Assembly (NCBI GenBank): GCA_024291935.2
Contig: CM044311.1
Span: 29,392,001-29,456,000 of the forward strand
Length of the DNA: 64,000 nucleotides
Direction of reading: 5' to 3'
DNA from: Okapia johnstoni
Taxonomy: Eukaryota > Chordata > Mammalia > Artiodactyla > Giraffidae
Part shown: piece by piece, positions 12,375 to 24,832 of the stretch
Position numbering within the stretch: the first letter of the stretch is position 1
How the letters are laid out: the number at the start of each line of letters is the position of its first letter
Translations under genes and position numbers: made by a program
The notes under the pieces: generated by a model
What the model saw: only the letters and a program-made list of their open reading frames with translations
The model's database searches: none
Told to the model about the DNA's origin: nothing

Positions 12375-12580
12375 TTTATATAAGCATTGTAGATAGAAAG
12401 ATGAATAAGACATTATTTCTTTTAAGGGGTTTATAATATAGTTGACGGATACATGAGTATGTTTAAAAAAAAAAAAGACATACATGCTATTACAAGTACT
12501 ATGTAAGATGTCTACGGAAGTTATAATGAGAGCCCCAAGGAGAGAGCTGGATAATTTACCTGGGATCAAAGTTTAAAGGT
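12375..12580 (-). mobile_element. Ancient L2-like repeat remnant
   Basis: Diverged text in the same order as a common mammalian ancient repeat: GATGAATAAGACATTAT, then GGGGTTTATAATATAG, then a late GGAGAGAGCTGGATAATTTACC. It is interrupted by an A-run. Family and limits are uncertain. Confidence 0.42.
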
Positions 12581-13992
12581 CATGATAAATTAGTTGAGGA
12601 GATGGTTTTAAATGAAACATGATTTTTAAAAAGTGAATCAGTCTTATCAACACTTTTGTTTTTCAATATTGAAATTAAATGTTAAAGGCCTGTTTGATAT
12701 ACTCTTTCTTAATCCCTCACTGGCTTCTCCTTGCTACCCTCATAGATCAGTAGTTTCTCCAAAACCAACGTTTTCTGCCCTTTAATATGAAGCTTATCTT
12801 AATTTTAGCATGAATAAAACAAAATAAGAATGATGAGTCAACCACCAGAAGGTCACATCAAGACATTCTAGAAACAAATTAAAGTGACATTTGTTTAATA
12901 AACTCCTTTTATATTCATGTACTGGCTTTCCTCCACTAGAAGTAAATATTCAGAGCCACTGTGATTTAACTAAAAAAGTATCAGTAACACTTTGAGCTCT
13001 CCCAATTTACACTTGATTAATGTCTAAAGACATTAGAATTCATTTTTCTGCTCAATTCCAATAAAGACTGTTTTCCTTACTTTCTTCCAATGTCTTTTCA
13101 CAAAATATGAAAGACAGATTACTAATGATTTTCTGTTGTGCTGTATAATTTTGAAAAATGAGATTCCATTTTCCTAGTAATAAGCATGGTTTTAAAATAA
13201 TTTTTCCCTATAAAAGTGAGTCACTCATAATTTTTAGAACTTGGTATAGCAACTATATAAAAGGCTTATTGTTGCCTCCTGAGAAAACTGTTTTAGTCAG
13301 AAGAGATGGGCACATCTCGGTCATACATATCGACTGCGCTCTGTAACTGTATGGACTGTTGCCCAGTGTTTATACATTGGTCCAGTGGTTTCTGGAAGAG
13401 GAGACATGTTCCTTCCTCCAGTGTTATGTTTAATTAAGGGGTCTCCATGCCACAGATGAGCTCTCAGCGTTAACTAATTTAGTTATACTCTGTGAATGCA
13501 CTTGGCACCCATTTTCCAGACACACAACTCTGCCAATAGGATGATTGAACTGGGAGAGATTGTGATGTCAGTTGTTTGCATATGTCAAAAAACTGCCTCT
13601 TCATCCAGTTTCTGGGGCAGAGAAGCTGTTACTAAATTATTGTTTTCCTGTTACAGTGAGTTTTCTAAGACTCCTCGCTGCCTTTCCTTCCATTTGGTCT
13701 TGGTCAGGCATCATAGTCTATGTCATCAGCTACATTATAACTGTAACCCTCAAAGGCATAAAAGGTCTTAGCCCCAGGAGGCTCTTTCCTTCTAGGTAAA
13801 TTTGTGATCACAGATATATCCACTTAAGGACCACACCATAGTGCTACATGTTCTAAATATATGCTTGCTTGTTCACTGTACTTGTTGAAGTTTCTCCTTT
13901 GTGGCCCAAAATAAGTGTAATTTTCATAATTATGTTATCAGTCAATATGTGGAAAGAAAATATAGGTCCTCTGTAGAGTTTAATATTGATTT
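12581..13992. other. No gene or clear repeat seen
   Basis: Two overlapping frames at 13,496-13,799 encode hydrophobic residues but lack homology I recognise, acceptor/donor pairs or codon bias. No repeat family is recognisable. Confidence 0.45.
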
Positions 13993-16604
13993 GTTGTTGT
14001 TCAGCAACAAGTTGTGTCCAGCTCTTTGCCACCCCATGGACTGCAGCATGCCATGCTTCTGTATCCTTCATAATCTCCCCAAGTTTGCTCAAACTCATCT
14101 TTATTGATGGTTGATGCTATGCAACCATTTCATCCTCTGTTGTCCCTTTCTCCTCCTGCCCTCAATCTTTCCCAATATCAGGGTTGTTTCCAATGACTCA
14201 GTTCTTCCTATAAGGTGGCCAAAGTACTGGAGCTTCAGCTTCAGCATCAGTCCTTCCAATGTCTATTCAGGACTGATTTCCTTTAGGATTGACTTGATTT
14301 CCTTGCAGTCCAAGGGAGTCTCAAGAGTCTTCTCCATCAGTTCTTTGGCACTCAGACCTCTTCAGGGTCCAACTCTCACATCCATACATGACTACTGGAA
14401 AAACCATAGCTTTGACTAGATGGACCTTTGTTGGCAAATTAATGTTTCTGCTTTTTAATATGCTTTCTAGGTTTGTCATGGCTTTCCTTCAAAGGAGAAA
14501 GTATCATTTAATTTCATGGCTGCAGTCACCATGCACAGTGATTGTGGAGCCCAGGAAAATAAAATCTGTAACAGTTTCCACTTTTCCCCATCTGTTTTCC
14601 ATGAAATTATGGGACTGGATGCCATGATCTTAGTTTTTTGAATATTGAGTTTTAAGCCAACTTTTTTGCTCTCTTCTTTCACCCTCATCAAAAGGCTCTT
14701 TAGTTCCTCTTTGCTTTCTGCCATTAGAGTGCTATCACCTGCATATCTGATGTTGTTGATATTTCTCCTAGGAATCTTGATTCCAGCTTATGATTCATCC
14801 AGCCTGGCATTTTGCATGAGGTACTCTGCATAGATGTTAAATAAGCAGGGTGACGATAATGAACTCATTGATGAACAATCTTGATGAACTCCTTTCTCAA
14901 GTTTCAACCAGTCCATTTTTCCATGTCTGGTTCTAACTGTTGCTTCCTGATACAGGTTTCTTAGAAAACAGGTAAGGTGATCTGGTATTCCCATTTCTTT
15001 AAGAATTTTCCACAGTTTGTTGTGATCTGCACATTCAAAGGCTCTAATGTAGTCAATGAAGCAGAAGTAGATGTATTTTCTGGAATTCCCTTACTTTTTC
15101 TATGATCCAACATTTGTTGGCAATTTGATCTCTTGTTCCTCTGCCTTTTCTAAATACAGCTTGTACATCTAGAAGTTCTCGTTTCACATACTGTTGAAGC
15201 CTATTTTAAAGGATTTTGAGCATTACTTTGCTAGCTTGAGAAATGAGAATGAATTTTACATTGGTTTGGACATTCTTAGACACTACCTTTCTTTGAAATT
15301 GGAATGAAAACTGACCTTTTCCAGTCCTGTGACCATTGCTGTTTTCCAAATTTGCTGGCATACTGAGTGCAGCAGTTTAACAGCATCATCTTTGAGGAAT
15401 TGAACTAGCTCAGCTGGAATTCATCACCTTCACTAGCTTTGTAGTAATGCTTCCTAAGGCCCACTTAACTTTACACTCCAAAATGTCTGGCTCTAGGTGA
15501 GTGACCACATCATCGTGGTTGTCTGGGTCATTAAGACCTTTTTTTTTTTTAATAGTTCTTCTGCGTATTCTTGCCACTTCTTAATCTCTTCTTCTTCTGT
15601 TAGGTCTTTGCTGTTTCTCTCCTTTATCATCCCGATCATTGCATGAAGTGTTCCCTCGATAAGTCTGATTTTCTTTAAGAAAATCAGATCTTTAGTCTTT
15701 CCTATTCTGTTGTTTTTTCATTGTTCACTTAAGATGGCTTTCTTATCTCTTGCTATTTTTGGAACTCTGCATTCAGTTGGATATATGTTTCCTTTTCCTT
15801 TCTTCTTTGCCTTTCACTTCTCAAGTATTTGTAAAGCCTCATCAAACAATGACTTTGCCTTCCTGCATTTCTTTTTCTTGGCGATGGTTTTTGTCACTGC
15901 CTCCTGTACAGTGTTATGAACCTCCATCCATGGTTCTTCAGGCATTCTCTATACCAGATCTAATCCCTTGAATCTATTTGTCACCTGCACTGTATAATCA
16001 TTAGGGATTTGATTTAGGCCATAACTGAATGGCCTAGTGGTCTTCCCTACTTTCTTCAATTTTAGTCTGAATTTTGCAATAAGGAGCTGATGATCCAAGC
16101 CACAGTCAGCTCCTGGTCTTGTTTTTGCTGATTGTATAGAAATTCTCCCTATTCAGATGTAAATAATATCATGTCTGATTTTGGTATTGACCATCTGCTG
16201 ATGTCCGTGTGTACCATCATCTCTTGTGTTGTTGGAAGATGGTGTTTGCTATGACCAGTGTGTACTCTTGGCAAAACTTTGTTAGCCTTTGACCTGCTTC
16301 ATTTTGTACTTCAAGGCCAAGATTGCCTTTTACTCCAGGTATCTCTTGACTTCCTATTTTTGCATTCCAGTCCCCTAGGATGAAAATGACATCTTTTTTT
16401 GGGTGTTAATTCTAGAAGGTCTTGTATGTCTTCATAGAACCATTCAATTTCAGTTTCTTCAGTATTAGTAGTTGGGGCATCGACTTGTATTACTGTGATG
16501 TTGAATGGTTTTCCTTGGAAACAGAGATCATTCTGTTGTTTTTGAGAATACACCAAAGTATTGCACTTTGGACTCTTATTGACTATGGGGCTACTCCACT
16601 TCTA
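13993..16604 (-). mobile_element. BovB LINE, old long copy
   Basis: Antisense BovB from its 3' end (GTTGTGTCCAGCTCTTTGCC) through reverse transcriptase (MAESKEELKSLLMRVKEES on the minus strand) into the endonuclease part, stopping near CTACTCCACTTCT. Many frameshifts, stops and small indels show it is older than the copies at 45-49 kb. Examples are a T-run at 15,539-15,551 and a short insertion near 14,855-14,885. It is 5' truncated and no target duplication was found. Confidence 0.92.
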
Positions 16605-17303
16605 CTAATATTAACTAGTGATGCTTTTATTCAGGGATTACTTCTATCTGATTTTTCTACTTAATCTGTTAGAGAGTTAAATTTATACTGTCCTGTTTAC
16701 TTCTTGTATTTCTGGATTTCTTTTGTTTAATGCATTTCAACACTGCCTTACTTGGAACATAAAGGTTATTATTTTATGTTTATTATGGATTTTATCTTTC
16801 AATTTATTAATTTTTTGAAACTATTGTTTCAGTCTTTGCTTCCTTTTGTGTATTTTCCAGATTATGTATATCTTTGTCCATCATCTTATTTTTTTGCTTT
16901 GGTACACTTATTGTTAACAGGACATAGTTATTGTTTATCTTTGTGTGTTTTTATAACCTACATTCTTGGTCTGTTTTTTCCTGAGTACATTTTCCCCACA
17001 TTTTTGTTATGATAGGTAGTTTTGTCAAACTTCTGGCATATGAGTTCATTTTTTATTTTTAATGCTTTTTCTTTCTGTTTTGATTCCATTGAAGCCATAT
17101 TGTTCCATTGCTATGCCATATTATTTGCCATTTCCCAGTAATTTGAAAGGATATGAGTTAAAAAATCTTAGATTGTTTCCACTTGTAAATTACATATTTA
17201 AACATATGTTTCAAGTTTCAGCATAAGAATAATACAACACTTTATAAAATTAAGAATACTTATACATCTATTTTTTGCCTCTTCTTTAGTGGTAAATATA
17301 TAT
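16605..17303. other. AT-rich, no gene; possible old LINE
   Basis: T-rich strand with an 86-codon hydrophobic frame (16,752-17,012), typical of T-rich non-coding DNA. A phrase such as AATCTGTTAGAGAGTTAAATTTATACTG hints at an old L1, but I cannot confirm it. Confidence 0.4.
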
Positions 17304-17459
17304 TGAACTCTTGATCATAGATTTTTTTTTGACATTCTTTTGATTTATTGTAATAACCAATTGAAAAAGTATATAATTCCCTTTTCTAAGACTGGTGAGG
17401 GCAGCACTGTCCCCCTTCTGATGTCTATGTCAGAAGTGAACTCTTGATCATAGATTTTT
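17304..17459. repeat. 23-bp direct repeats flanking an LTR-like piece
   Basis: The same 23 bases, beginning TGAACTCTTGATCATAG, occur at 17,304-17,326 and 17,437-17,459. Between them, about 17,340-17,436 resembles the plus-strand version of part of the LTR at 7,012-7,434: CTAAGACTGGTGAG, then CTGATGTCTATGTCAGAAG. The first copy runs into a longer T-tract. This may be a target-site duplication or a local duplication. Confidence 0.65.
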
Positions 17460-18806
17460 GACTGTATTAAATTACATCCTGTTTTATTCCTCCCAAGTGT
17501 AGTCCTTTTACAAAAAGACAATTCTATTTATTAATACAATATTAATGTCAATGCTTTTACCCTAACACCTTTGTTTGTGACTTACTTTTTTTTGTCTAAT
17601 TCTTATCTTTAAATAACCTTTTTAGAGGAGAAAGTCATGTGAAAAAATTTTTATTTTTATTAAGCAATGTTTTCACATCATCTGAAAACATATAAATGGC
17701 AACCACCCTGAGCATAGAATTTTTTGTTCTCACAGTAAAACTCTGTAGGCATCTTTTCGTTTGCCTTCTGGCATTGAGGAATCTGAAACAAAACCCAAAG
17801 AACAGCTTCTATGAAAAATTCTAGTAAATTTATTAAATGTCAAGATTAAATAAAAAATCTTTAAAAAGTGTATATAGAGAATGAGGACACTAGCAATATT
17901 TTCAGCATTCGGCTTTGCCTCTTAGGTTTGTCCAAGTTGACTGTGTTTTCTCACAATTTGGGGAGTTTAAATAAGGTTTTCTTTTTTCTTGATTTGGTGA
18001 CTATTTTGGTTCCTTTTGGTATGACTCAGGGAAAGATGCTCTATAAGAAATACCACCATTATTAAGAGTTGTATTTTCTCCCTTTAGTAGTTGATGGGTA
18101 GCTACAAACAATAAAATATTTTGAAGGAGTGATAACAATTTGACTAATTTTATTGCAAATAAAAATGTGTCTATAACTGTACTTTTAGAAAATTAGAACT
18201 TTAAGGGACTTTAAACAACTTGTCTGAGTTTCTGGAAGTTTTAGATGGGCAAACAGTCCAGAGATTTAGCTATGCATTACATTTATTATATGAATATTTA
18301 ATGTCAATTCTGGGAATAAAATAAAGTCTTCCTGTCTTCACCCAGAATTTTATTCACCATCCCATTTTCTTCAGATGCTGTATTTTTGAGGTAATATGGC
18401 TGGTAGGCAAAAGGAAGCACCTATTCTGTTTATTTATGGCTCAAATATGTGAAATATAGTATGATTATACTGGATTCTGATATTTTGCATTTGATGCCCT
18501 TTATAAATGATGGATTCATTTTCCCCACTGCCTGGTGTTTTGTAGATAAAGAACCTTTTAGAGTTTCCTTGGCTGCTAATAGACGCCATTCACACATGAT
18601 CCTGTCCTTTCTTAGGGCAGCCTTCACCTACAACTGATTTATGTATGGGGTATAAAGGCCCATGATTCTAAACCCAAGTCAGGCACCTTTGAAGAGTCAT
18701 CTCAGTTCTAGAACTCCCTGCAAGTTTGAATGAGGGCTGAGTTTGAGATTGCATCACTCTTCATTTCACTGTCTCTCCAGTATTGCTTGCTGCTTTTCCC
18801 TTCTAC
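17460..18806. other. No gene or clear repeat seen
   Basis: AT-rich. Short frames on both strands at 18,430-18,637 overlap each other and show no coding signature. Confidence 0.5.
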
Positions 18807-18813
18807 AGGTTTT

Positions 18814-19354
18814 TATATTTTAAATTTTTTTTTAATTATTTTTTATTGGAGTATAGTTGCTTTACAATGTTGTTAGTTTCTACTGTACAGAAACATGAGT
18901 CAGCCTTACATAGACATATATCCCCTCCCTTTTGTACCCCTGTCCCATTCAGGTCACCACAGTGCATTAAGCAGAGTTCCCTGTGCTAGACAGCATGTTC
19001 TCATTAGGTATTTATTTGATCCATAGTGTCAATATTGTATGTGTGTCAGTCCCAATTCCTCCCACCCCACTTTCTCCTTGGTATCTATCTATTTGTTGTC
19101 TCTATCTGTATTCCTGTTTCTGCTTTGCACATGAAATTATCTATGCCATTTTTCTAGATTCCATATATATGCATTAATATATAATACTTGTTTTTCTCTT
19201 TATGACTTGCTTCACTCTCTTTGACACTCTCTAAGTCCATCCATGTCTCAGCAAATGTCCCAAAGTTTGTTTCTTTTTATGACTGAGTAATATTACATTG
19301 TATATATGTACCACATCTTCTTTATCTATTCCTCTGCTGATGGACATTTAGGTT
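18814..19354 (-). mobile_element. L1 LINE 3' end
   Basis: Antisense L1 3' UTR. It begins with a T-rich tail complement and ATTGGAGTATAGTTGCTTTACAATG, and continues to GACTGAGTAATATTACATTGTATATATGTACCAC and TGCTGATGGACATTTAGG, the end of ORF2. A probable duplication (AGGTTTTTAT near 18,807 and ATAGGTTTTAAT near 19,357) is imperfect. It is 5' truncated and older than the copy at 5.7 kb. Confidence 0.9.
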
Positions 19355-19599
19355 ATAGGTTTTAATCTTAAGGACACTTCCTAATAATCTTCCAGACATT
19401 AGTCTTCATTTCAGTTTCATGTATAAATCAAAACTGAAATAATACTGAAAAATATATTTTTGATACTAATACAGTTGGATATATTTTTCTCACATAGCCT
19501 GAATCTTATTTTTAGCTTCAGGATATGAGTACAAAAGAATAGGTCTACAGTTCCCCATGGTTTACTTGATTTTATCTCTGTGAAGCTCATTACCTAGTC

Positions 19600-20550
19600 A
19601 ATAAACATTTGTGTATAGATCCTGTGCCAAGTGCTGTTGATTAAGTGTTGATGACAAAGGAGTAGAGCCCTGACATATGGAAACATTATTTAAAAGACTC
19701 TCAAATGAGATCAGCATTCACATAAATACATAAGATATTTACATATTAAAATACTAGTATGAAGGGACATGTAATAGAGATAAAAATGGAGAGTGAAAAT
19801 GCAGCAAGATAAAGTAGGATCCAGAAAGGCCATTCAGAGAAAATGACATGTAAGCTGCAGACTGAAAGACAAAAAGATGACAAGGGAATTCTAGGAAATG
19901 GGAAAATCCCCTGCCACAGCTCTAAGACAGGAGAATACCTGTGTATTGGTAACTGAAGCTCAGTATGGCTGGAGCATAATAAACAAGGGAAGGATGCATG
20001 CCATGAGGTTGTACACAGGATTAGGGGCTCTGTTGTGGGGTGTGATTTTTTTCCCACAACCATTAGGGAGCTTCTGAAAGATATAACCAGGGCAGCGATA
20101 TGATGTAGTTACTTTAAAAGAAAAATGACTTCTCTCTTTGTCATATAGATAGTAGATGAGGGAGGGGAGTGGAAATAAGCAGATGTGTTAGGGACCTACT
20201 GTTAATGTTGAACTAAGGAGTTGACAGTGGTTTGGACTAGTGGTTAATATAGAGTTAAAGCTGAATGCATTCATGAGAGACAGGTTACAGGTTTCATTCA
20301 CTAGTTACAGGCTTGAAATGGTAGGACTACAGATTGTATACAGATAGGAAGATGGTAAAGGAAAGGATGAAAAGTGAGTATTTTTTGCGTTTGGGGTTGA
20401 AAAATTAGGTACATGGAAGGACCATTCATAAGATGGCTCCAGGACAGCAGGATTCTCTGTAAAATTTAGAGTCTGTGCTCATGGGAAGAACACAGGGACT
20501 GCAGAAACAGGGACAATTGTATGGAGCAAGGTGGAGAAGAAGAGTACAAT
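19600..20550 (-). mobile_element. L2 LINE remnant
   Basis: Antisense match to the L2 3' half in order: CCAGAAAGGCCATTCAGAGAAAATGACATGTAAGC, a GGGAAAATCCCCTGCCACAGC-like block, GTATGGCTGGAGCATAATAAACAAGG, then GGGCAGCGATATGATGTAG before TTTAAAAGAAAAATGAC. Highly diverged. The far right end is uncertain. Confidence 0.75.
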
Positions 20551-20989
20551 TGCAATTTTTTTTTTAGATAGTTTTACAGAGTTGAATAGAACATAAAGTA
20601 GTACCCAGTCCAATTGTTGCATTAAAGAAATGAGCAGACTGAAGCTCGGAAACTATAAACTTGTGAACCTGACAAAATCATCTAGAAAGCCAAAGGGATG
20701 TTTTCCTTACCAGGTAATACATTATTTATTTAAATAGTTTCAATTATTTTAGATGTTTTATTTACTTCCTTGATCATAGACAGTTGTAGATATTTGCTTC
20801 CATTTTTAACTTTGCTTACTTTCCATAACTTCATGTAAAACCCAATTCAAAAATTATAAATTTAGCTACTGAATTTTACACTAAGGCAATGTATTCCAAG
20901 TGCTGAATATACAGAAAAAAAATTTTGTTGCTGAAGATAATATTAACTGGAAGTTCAAAAATTTACAGTATTTACAAATAGATGTCATT
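20551..20989. other. No gene or clear repeat seen
   Basis: AT-rich sequence with only short frames. Confidence 0.5.
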
Positions 20990-21001
20990 AATTATGTATG
21001 C

Positions 21002-21690
21002 TGAATTTTAAGCTGGCTTAAAACTCAGCATTCAAAAAACTAAGATTGTGGCATCCAGTCCCATCACTTCATGGCAAATAGATAGGGAAACAATGGAAAC
21101 AGTGACAGACTTCATTTTCTTGGACTCCAAAATCACTGTAGATGGTGACTGCAGCCATGAAATTAAAAGATGCTCCTTGGAAGAAAAGCTATGACCAACC
21201 TAGCATATTAAAAAACAGAGACATTATTTTGCTGACAAACACCCGTATGGTCAAAGCTATGGTGTTTCCAGTAGTCATGTATGAGCTGTATCATAAAGAG
21301 AGTGAGAGTTGGACCATAAAGAAAGCTCAGTGTCGGAGAATTTATGCCTTTGAACTGTGGTATTGGAGAGTCCCTTGGACTGCAAGGAAATCAAACCAGT
21401 CAATCCTAAGGGAAATAAGTTCTGAATATTCACTGGAAGGACTGATGTTGAAGCTCCAATCCTTTGGCCCCCTGATGTAAAAAACTGACTCATTAGAAAA
21501 GATCCTGTTGCTGGGCAAGATTGAAGGCAGGAGGAGAAGGGGATGGCAGAGGATGAGATGGTTAGATGGCATCACTGACTCGACGGACATGAGTTTGAGC
21601 AAGCTCTGGGAGTTGGTGATGGACAGGGAACCTGGTGTGCTGCAGTCAATAGGGCTGCAAAGAGTCGGACATGACTGAGCAACTGAACTG
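21002..21690 (+). mobile_element. BovB LINE 3' fragment
   Basis: Sense BovB from GGCTTAAAACTCAGCATTC to GAGCAACTGAACTG, 5' truncated. Flanks AATTATGTATGC (20,990-21,001) and AATTATATATGC (21,691-21,702) form a 12-bp target duplication with one difference. The coding frame is broken. Confidence 0.93.
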
Positions 21691-21730
21691 AATTATATAT
21701 GCAACCAGAGTGCCAGTAATTGTATGAAAA

Positions 21731-21946
21731 AGTGAAAGTGTTGGTCACTCAGTTGTGCCTGACTCTTTGTGACCCTATGGGCTGTAGCCCACCAGGCTTC
21801 TCTGTCCATGGAATTCTCCAGGCAAGAATACTGGAGTGGGTTGCCATTCCCTTCTCCAGGGAAGCTTCCCAATACAGGGATCAAACTCCAGGCTCCTGCA
21901 TTGCTGGCAGATTCTTTGCTCTCTGAGCCACCAGGGAAGTCCCTAC
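21731..21946 (-). mobile_element. Bov-tA SINE, near full length
   Basis: Antisense Bov-tA. It starts with the Bov-A tail (GTGAAAGTGTTGGTCACTC) and ends with the tRNA-related head complement (GAGCCACCAGGGAAGTCCC). TATGAAAAA at 21,723-21,731 and 21,948-21,956 is a likely duplication, though it overlaps the A-rich tail. Confidence 0.93.
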
Positions 21947-21956
21947 ATATGAAAAA

Positions 21957-22857
21957 AATATTTTTCATGCAAAATGAAACTGGAAATGTTAGAGTATTAT
22001 GTGAAAAAATCTTTGCCTGTAAGAAAAACTGCCATCTTCTTATGAAGGATTGCTTTAGCCCCTTTGACAAGGGTAGTGAAAAAGTAGTTAAGAACACATC
22101 AATGTGATTAGCAAATGTGAGCTTAGAAATATCTCACACTTCAAAACAGAATTCTATTATCACCTTTGTAAGGCTGATCATCTTCCTCCATATTTATGTA
22201 ACTTTGCCATCTAGAGAAAGATTATGGGAATTTTGAAAATAGCTGATAGTTAAGAAACACCACCACAGCACCACCATAGCACTTTACTGAATACATAATA
22301 CAACATTTCCATCTCCTCTAAAAGCTTTTTAAAAATATACCACTATCAGTATGGCTTGGTAAGGACACTGCCCATGATCAAGCTCTCCTATTTAATCAGG
22401 GTAAGAATCCTTTTATCATCATCTGAGGATGACACTGTGCTGTTTTTCCACCTGGTAATCTCCACTTCTTTTCATTCCTCTTTATGTATTTACATTTTAT
22501 GTATTAAGATATTCTTTTTTCAAAAGTAAAAGGTACTTCTATACAAATGAGACTAGGTTGTTGTTTATGTCACATGGAAGTTTAAATATAATTTGACCTT
22601 ATCTGGTGTTAGTTTCTGAGGTTTCTGAATCACTGATTTAATTTTTCCAAGTGTAACTCATAAAGTTCATCCAAGTGCTGCTCATTATTTCCTGTAATAC
22701 TCCTAAAGGTATTCATAAGCTGGAGGTATAAAGGGATTCATAGAGAAAATTGGGCTTCTGAATTGGAGATTGTATCCCCACTATGAACTAGAAATATATT
22801 GAGATTATTGAGACAATAAAAAAAAATAATACACGTTGTAGAGAAAAAAAAAATCCT
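21957..22857. other. No gene or clear repeat seen
   Basis: AT-rich sequence without supported exons or recognisable repeats. Confidence 0.5.
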
Positions 22858-22945
22858 TCTGCACTCTAGCTAGCTATGTGACCTCAGGCAATTTCTTAGT
22901 GTGCCCTGACCTCATCTCCTTCATCTCTAATCAGAAAGTTTTTAC
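22858..22945 (+). mobile_element. MIR SINE fragment
   Basis: The core phrase AGCTAGCTATGTGACCTCAGG is followed by CAATTTCTTAGTGTGCCCTGACCTCATCTCCTTCATCTC, matching the MIR core in order. Diverged and short. Confidence 0.62.
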
Positions 22946-24035
22946 AAGTCCCAGCTGTTAGGTTTTTTAATGCCTTTGACTTTTAAGATTCTAGACGGTG
23001 TCTTCTAGGTGGTAAATGGCAGTATCTTTATTTGCATATTGAATTTTACATCAAAATATTAACGAACAACATGGACTTATGCTGCTTTAATATTCTGTTT
23101 TTTTCTCAGTCTCTTTTAGGGGTTTTATGCAGTTTCCTCAGAAATTAACTGATAGAACGGGTGAGGGGATCACATGATATGAACCAGCAATAAAGGAAAA
23201 GCAACACAAGGGTGCTTTGGGAAAAGTACAGTGTGGCTGGGGAATACTTCTCTCCAACAAAAAGACCAAGGTCACAACTCTAACTCTTTATAAGTCAATC
23301 TGCCCTTTCACATGTCTGACTACACAGAAGTCCCACTCATTGCTGGGTTTAAAGTCAATACTTTTTGTGTGCACCTGCCTGTAGGAAATGAATATTGGGG
23401 GAGGTACAGTCTAAGAAACAAGTGAAAATATCTGGTAGATTTTCCTAGACTGTAAATCTTTACATTTCTCCAAGCCTAATGAGGTGATTTATTGTCCTGT
23501 AGTGCACCATGAATCATACAGACACTTCTTTGTGATCATATTGCAGGATAGAACTAAACTCTAAACACCAAATAGGATTCCAATGATTCTTATAGATGTC
23601 ATTCATATGGCATATTTATGCTTATTTTTTTCTTATATAGCAATTCTTATGCTTAGCTTTTTGGTTGTTTATGGATTTTTTTTGTCACTTTAATCATCTT
23701 ACTCCATTTAAGAAATGTAGGTTGGAAATTCTACTTGGAAAAACTATCTTGCTTTTAAACTGGACACTATGACAAAAAGTACTGGAAAAAAAAAATCCTG
23801 CACTGATTCCTTTTAGTACCTGAATATTTTGGGAGCTACTTCATTACAATTTCTCAGGGATGGTATTTGGTATTTCACTTATTAATCTATTATACACTGT
23901 GTTTGAAAAATTATTGGAGAGGCTTAAAAAGTCAGTCATGTATAAATAAAACTAATGAAATAGAAGGGAAACCACAGTCAGGAAATGGAAGGAGGAAGCA
24001 AATGTATTAACTATGAGGTAAACAGATTTGGTTTT
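22946..24035. other. No gene or clear repeat seen
   Basis: AT-rich sequence with no supported exons. Confidence 0.5.
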
Positions 24036-24265
24036 GGAGTGACATAGCTCGAGTTTTAAAAACCTTGCATGATTTACTAGCTCTGTGACCTTGGGGAAGT
24101 TACTTAAAATTTGTGAATCTCAGTCTAGTGAATGTTATTAATGACAACTTCTTAGAATTATATCAAGTATTACATAAAAAACTGCATTTAGTGTCTGGAA
24201 GAAGATTGTTAAGATTTATAAGATTAATAAACATTACTTATGCTGTTAATATTGTCATTATTATT
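24036..24265 (+). mobile_element. MIR SINE
   Basis: Clear MIR core TTTACTAGCTCTGTGACCTTGGGGAAGTTACTTAAAATTTGTG, then a diverged 3' part running into an ATTATTATTTT-type tail. No duplication is visible, as expected for its age. Confidence 0.8.
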
Positions 24266-24560
24266 TTCATAATTATGGTATATTCTTTCCTTGACAATGC
24301 TATTTGAAAATGAAGGGAATTGTAAAACAGTGCTTCTGAAGTTTAAATGTGTATATGAATCGTTTGGGTCTTGTCAAAAATGCAAATACTAGTTCAGTAG
24401 GTATTGTTTCTAAGAAGCTCCAGGGGTTGCTGAAATTGTTGGTCCACGGACAGACCACACTTTGTGCAGTAGCAAATCTCCATATATAGTAGGTCACAAT
24501 CGTGTCAGAATGGGAAGTGTTGTCATTTTCTCACATAAAACAGAATTATGGATACAAATA

Positions 24561-24766
24561 GGAAATTCCTTGGTAGCTCAATTGGTAAAGAATCTGCCTG
24601 CAGTGCAGGAGACCAGGGTTCAATTCTTGGGTCAGGAAGATCCCCTGGAGGAGGAAATGGCAACCCACACCAGTATTCTTGCCTGGAGAATCCCATGGAC
24701 AGAGAAGCCTGGCAGGCTACAGTCCATGGGGTCACATGAGTCGGACATGACTTAGCAACTAAACCA
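24561..24766 (+). mobile_element. Bov-tA SINE, full length
   Basis: Begins with the tRNA-related head (CTTGGTAGCTCAATTGGTAAAG, GGGTTCAATTCTTGG resembling a B box) and ends GACATGACTTAGCAACTAAACC. Possible imperfect duplication GATACAAATA / GGTATAAATA. It faces the opposite-strand copy at 24,833. Confidence 0.95.
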
Positions 24767-24832
24767 TCATGGGTATAAATACCAATCCATGTATCTTTAC
24801 CATTTAGCATTTATCTCTCACCTTAATGGTAT

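Noticed and set aside
13496..13799. Two overlapping hydrophobic open frames that might be an exon or processed pseudogene
   Set aside because: No family recognised, both frames read through the same bases, and no consistent acceptor/donor pair or poly-A tail.
16752..17012. 86-codon membrane-protein-like frame
   Set aside because: T-rich DNA gives runs of F, L, I and Y by composition. No further support.
24575..24635. tRNA-like stretch with a B-box-like motif
   Set aside because: It is the tRNA-derived head of a Bov-tA SINE, not a tRNA gene. The SINE body follows directly and no tRNA cloverleaf closes.
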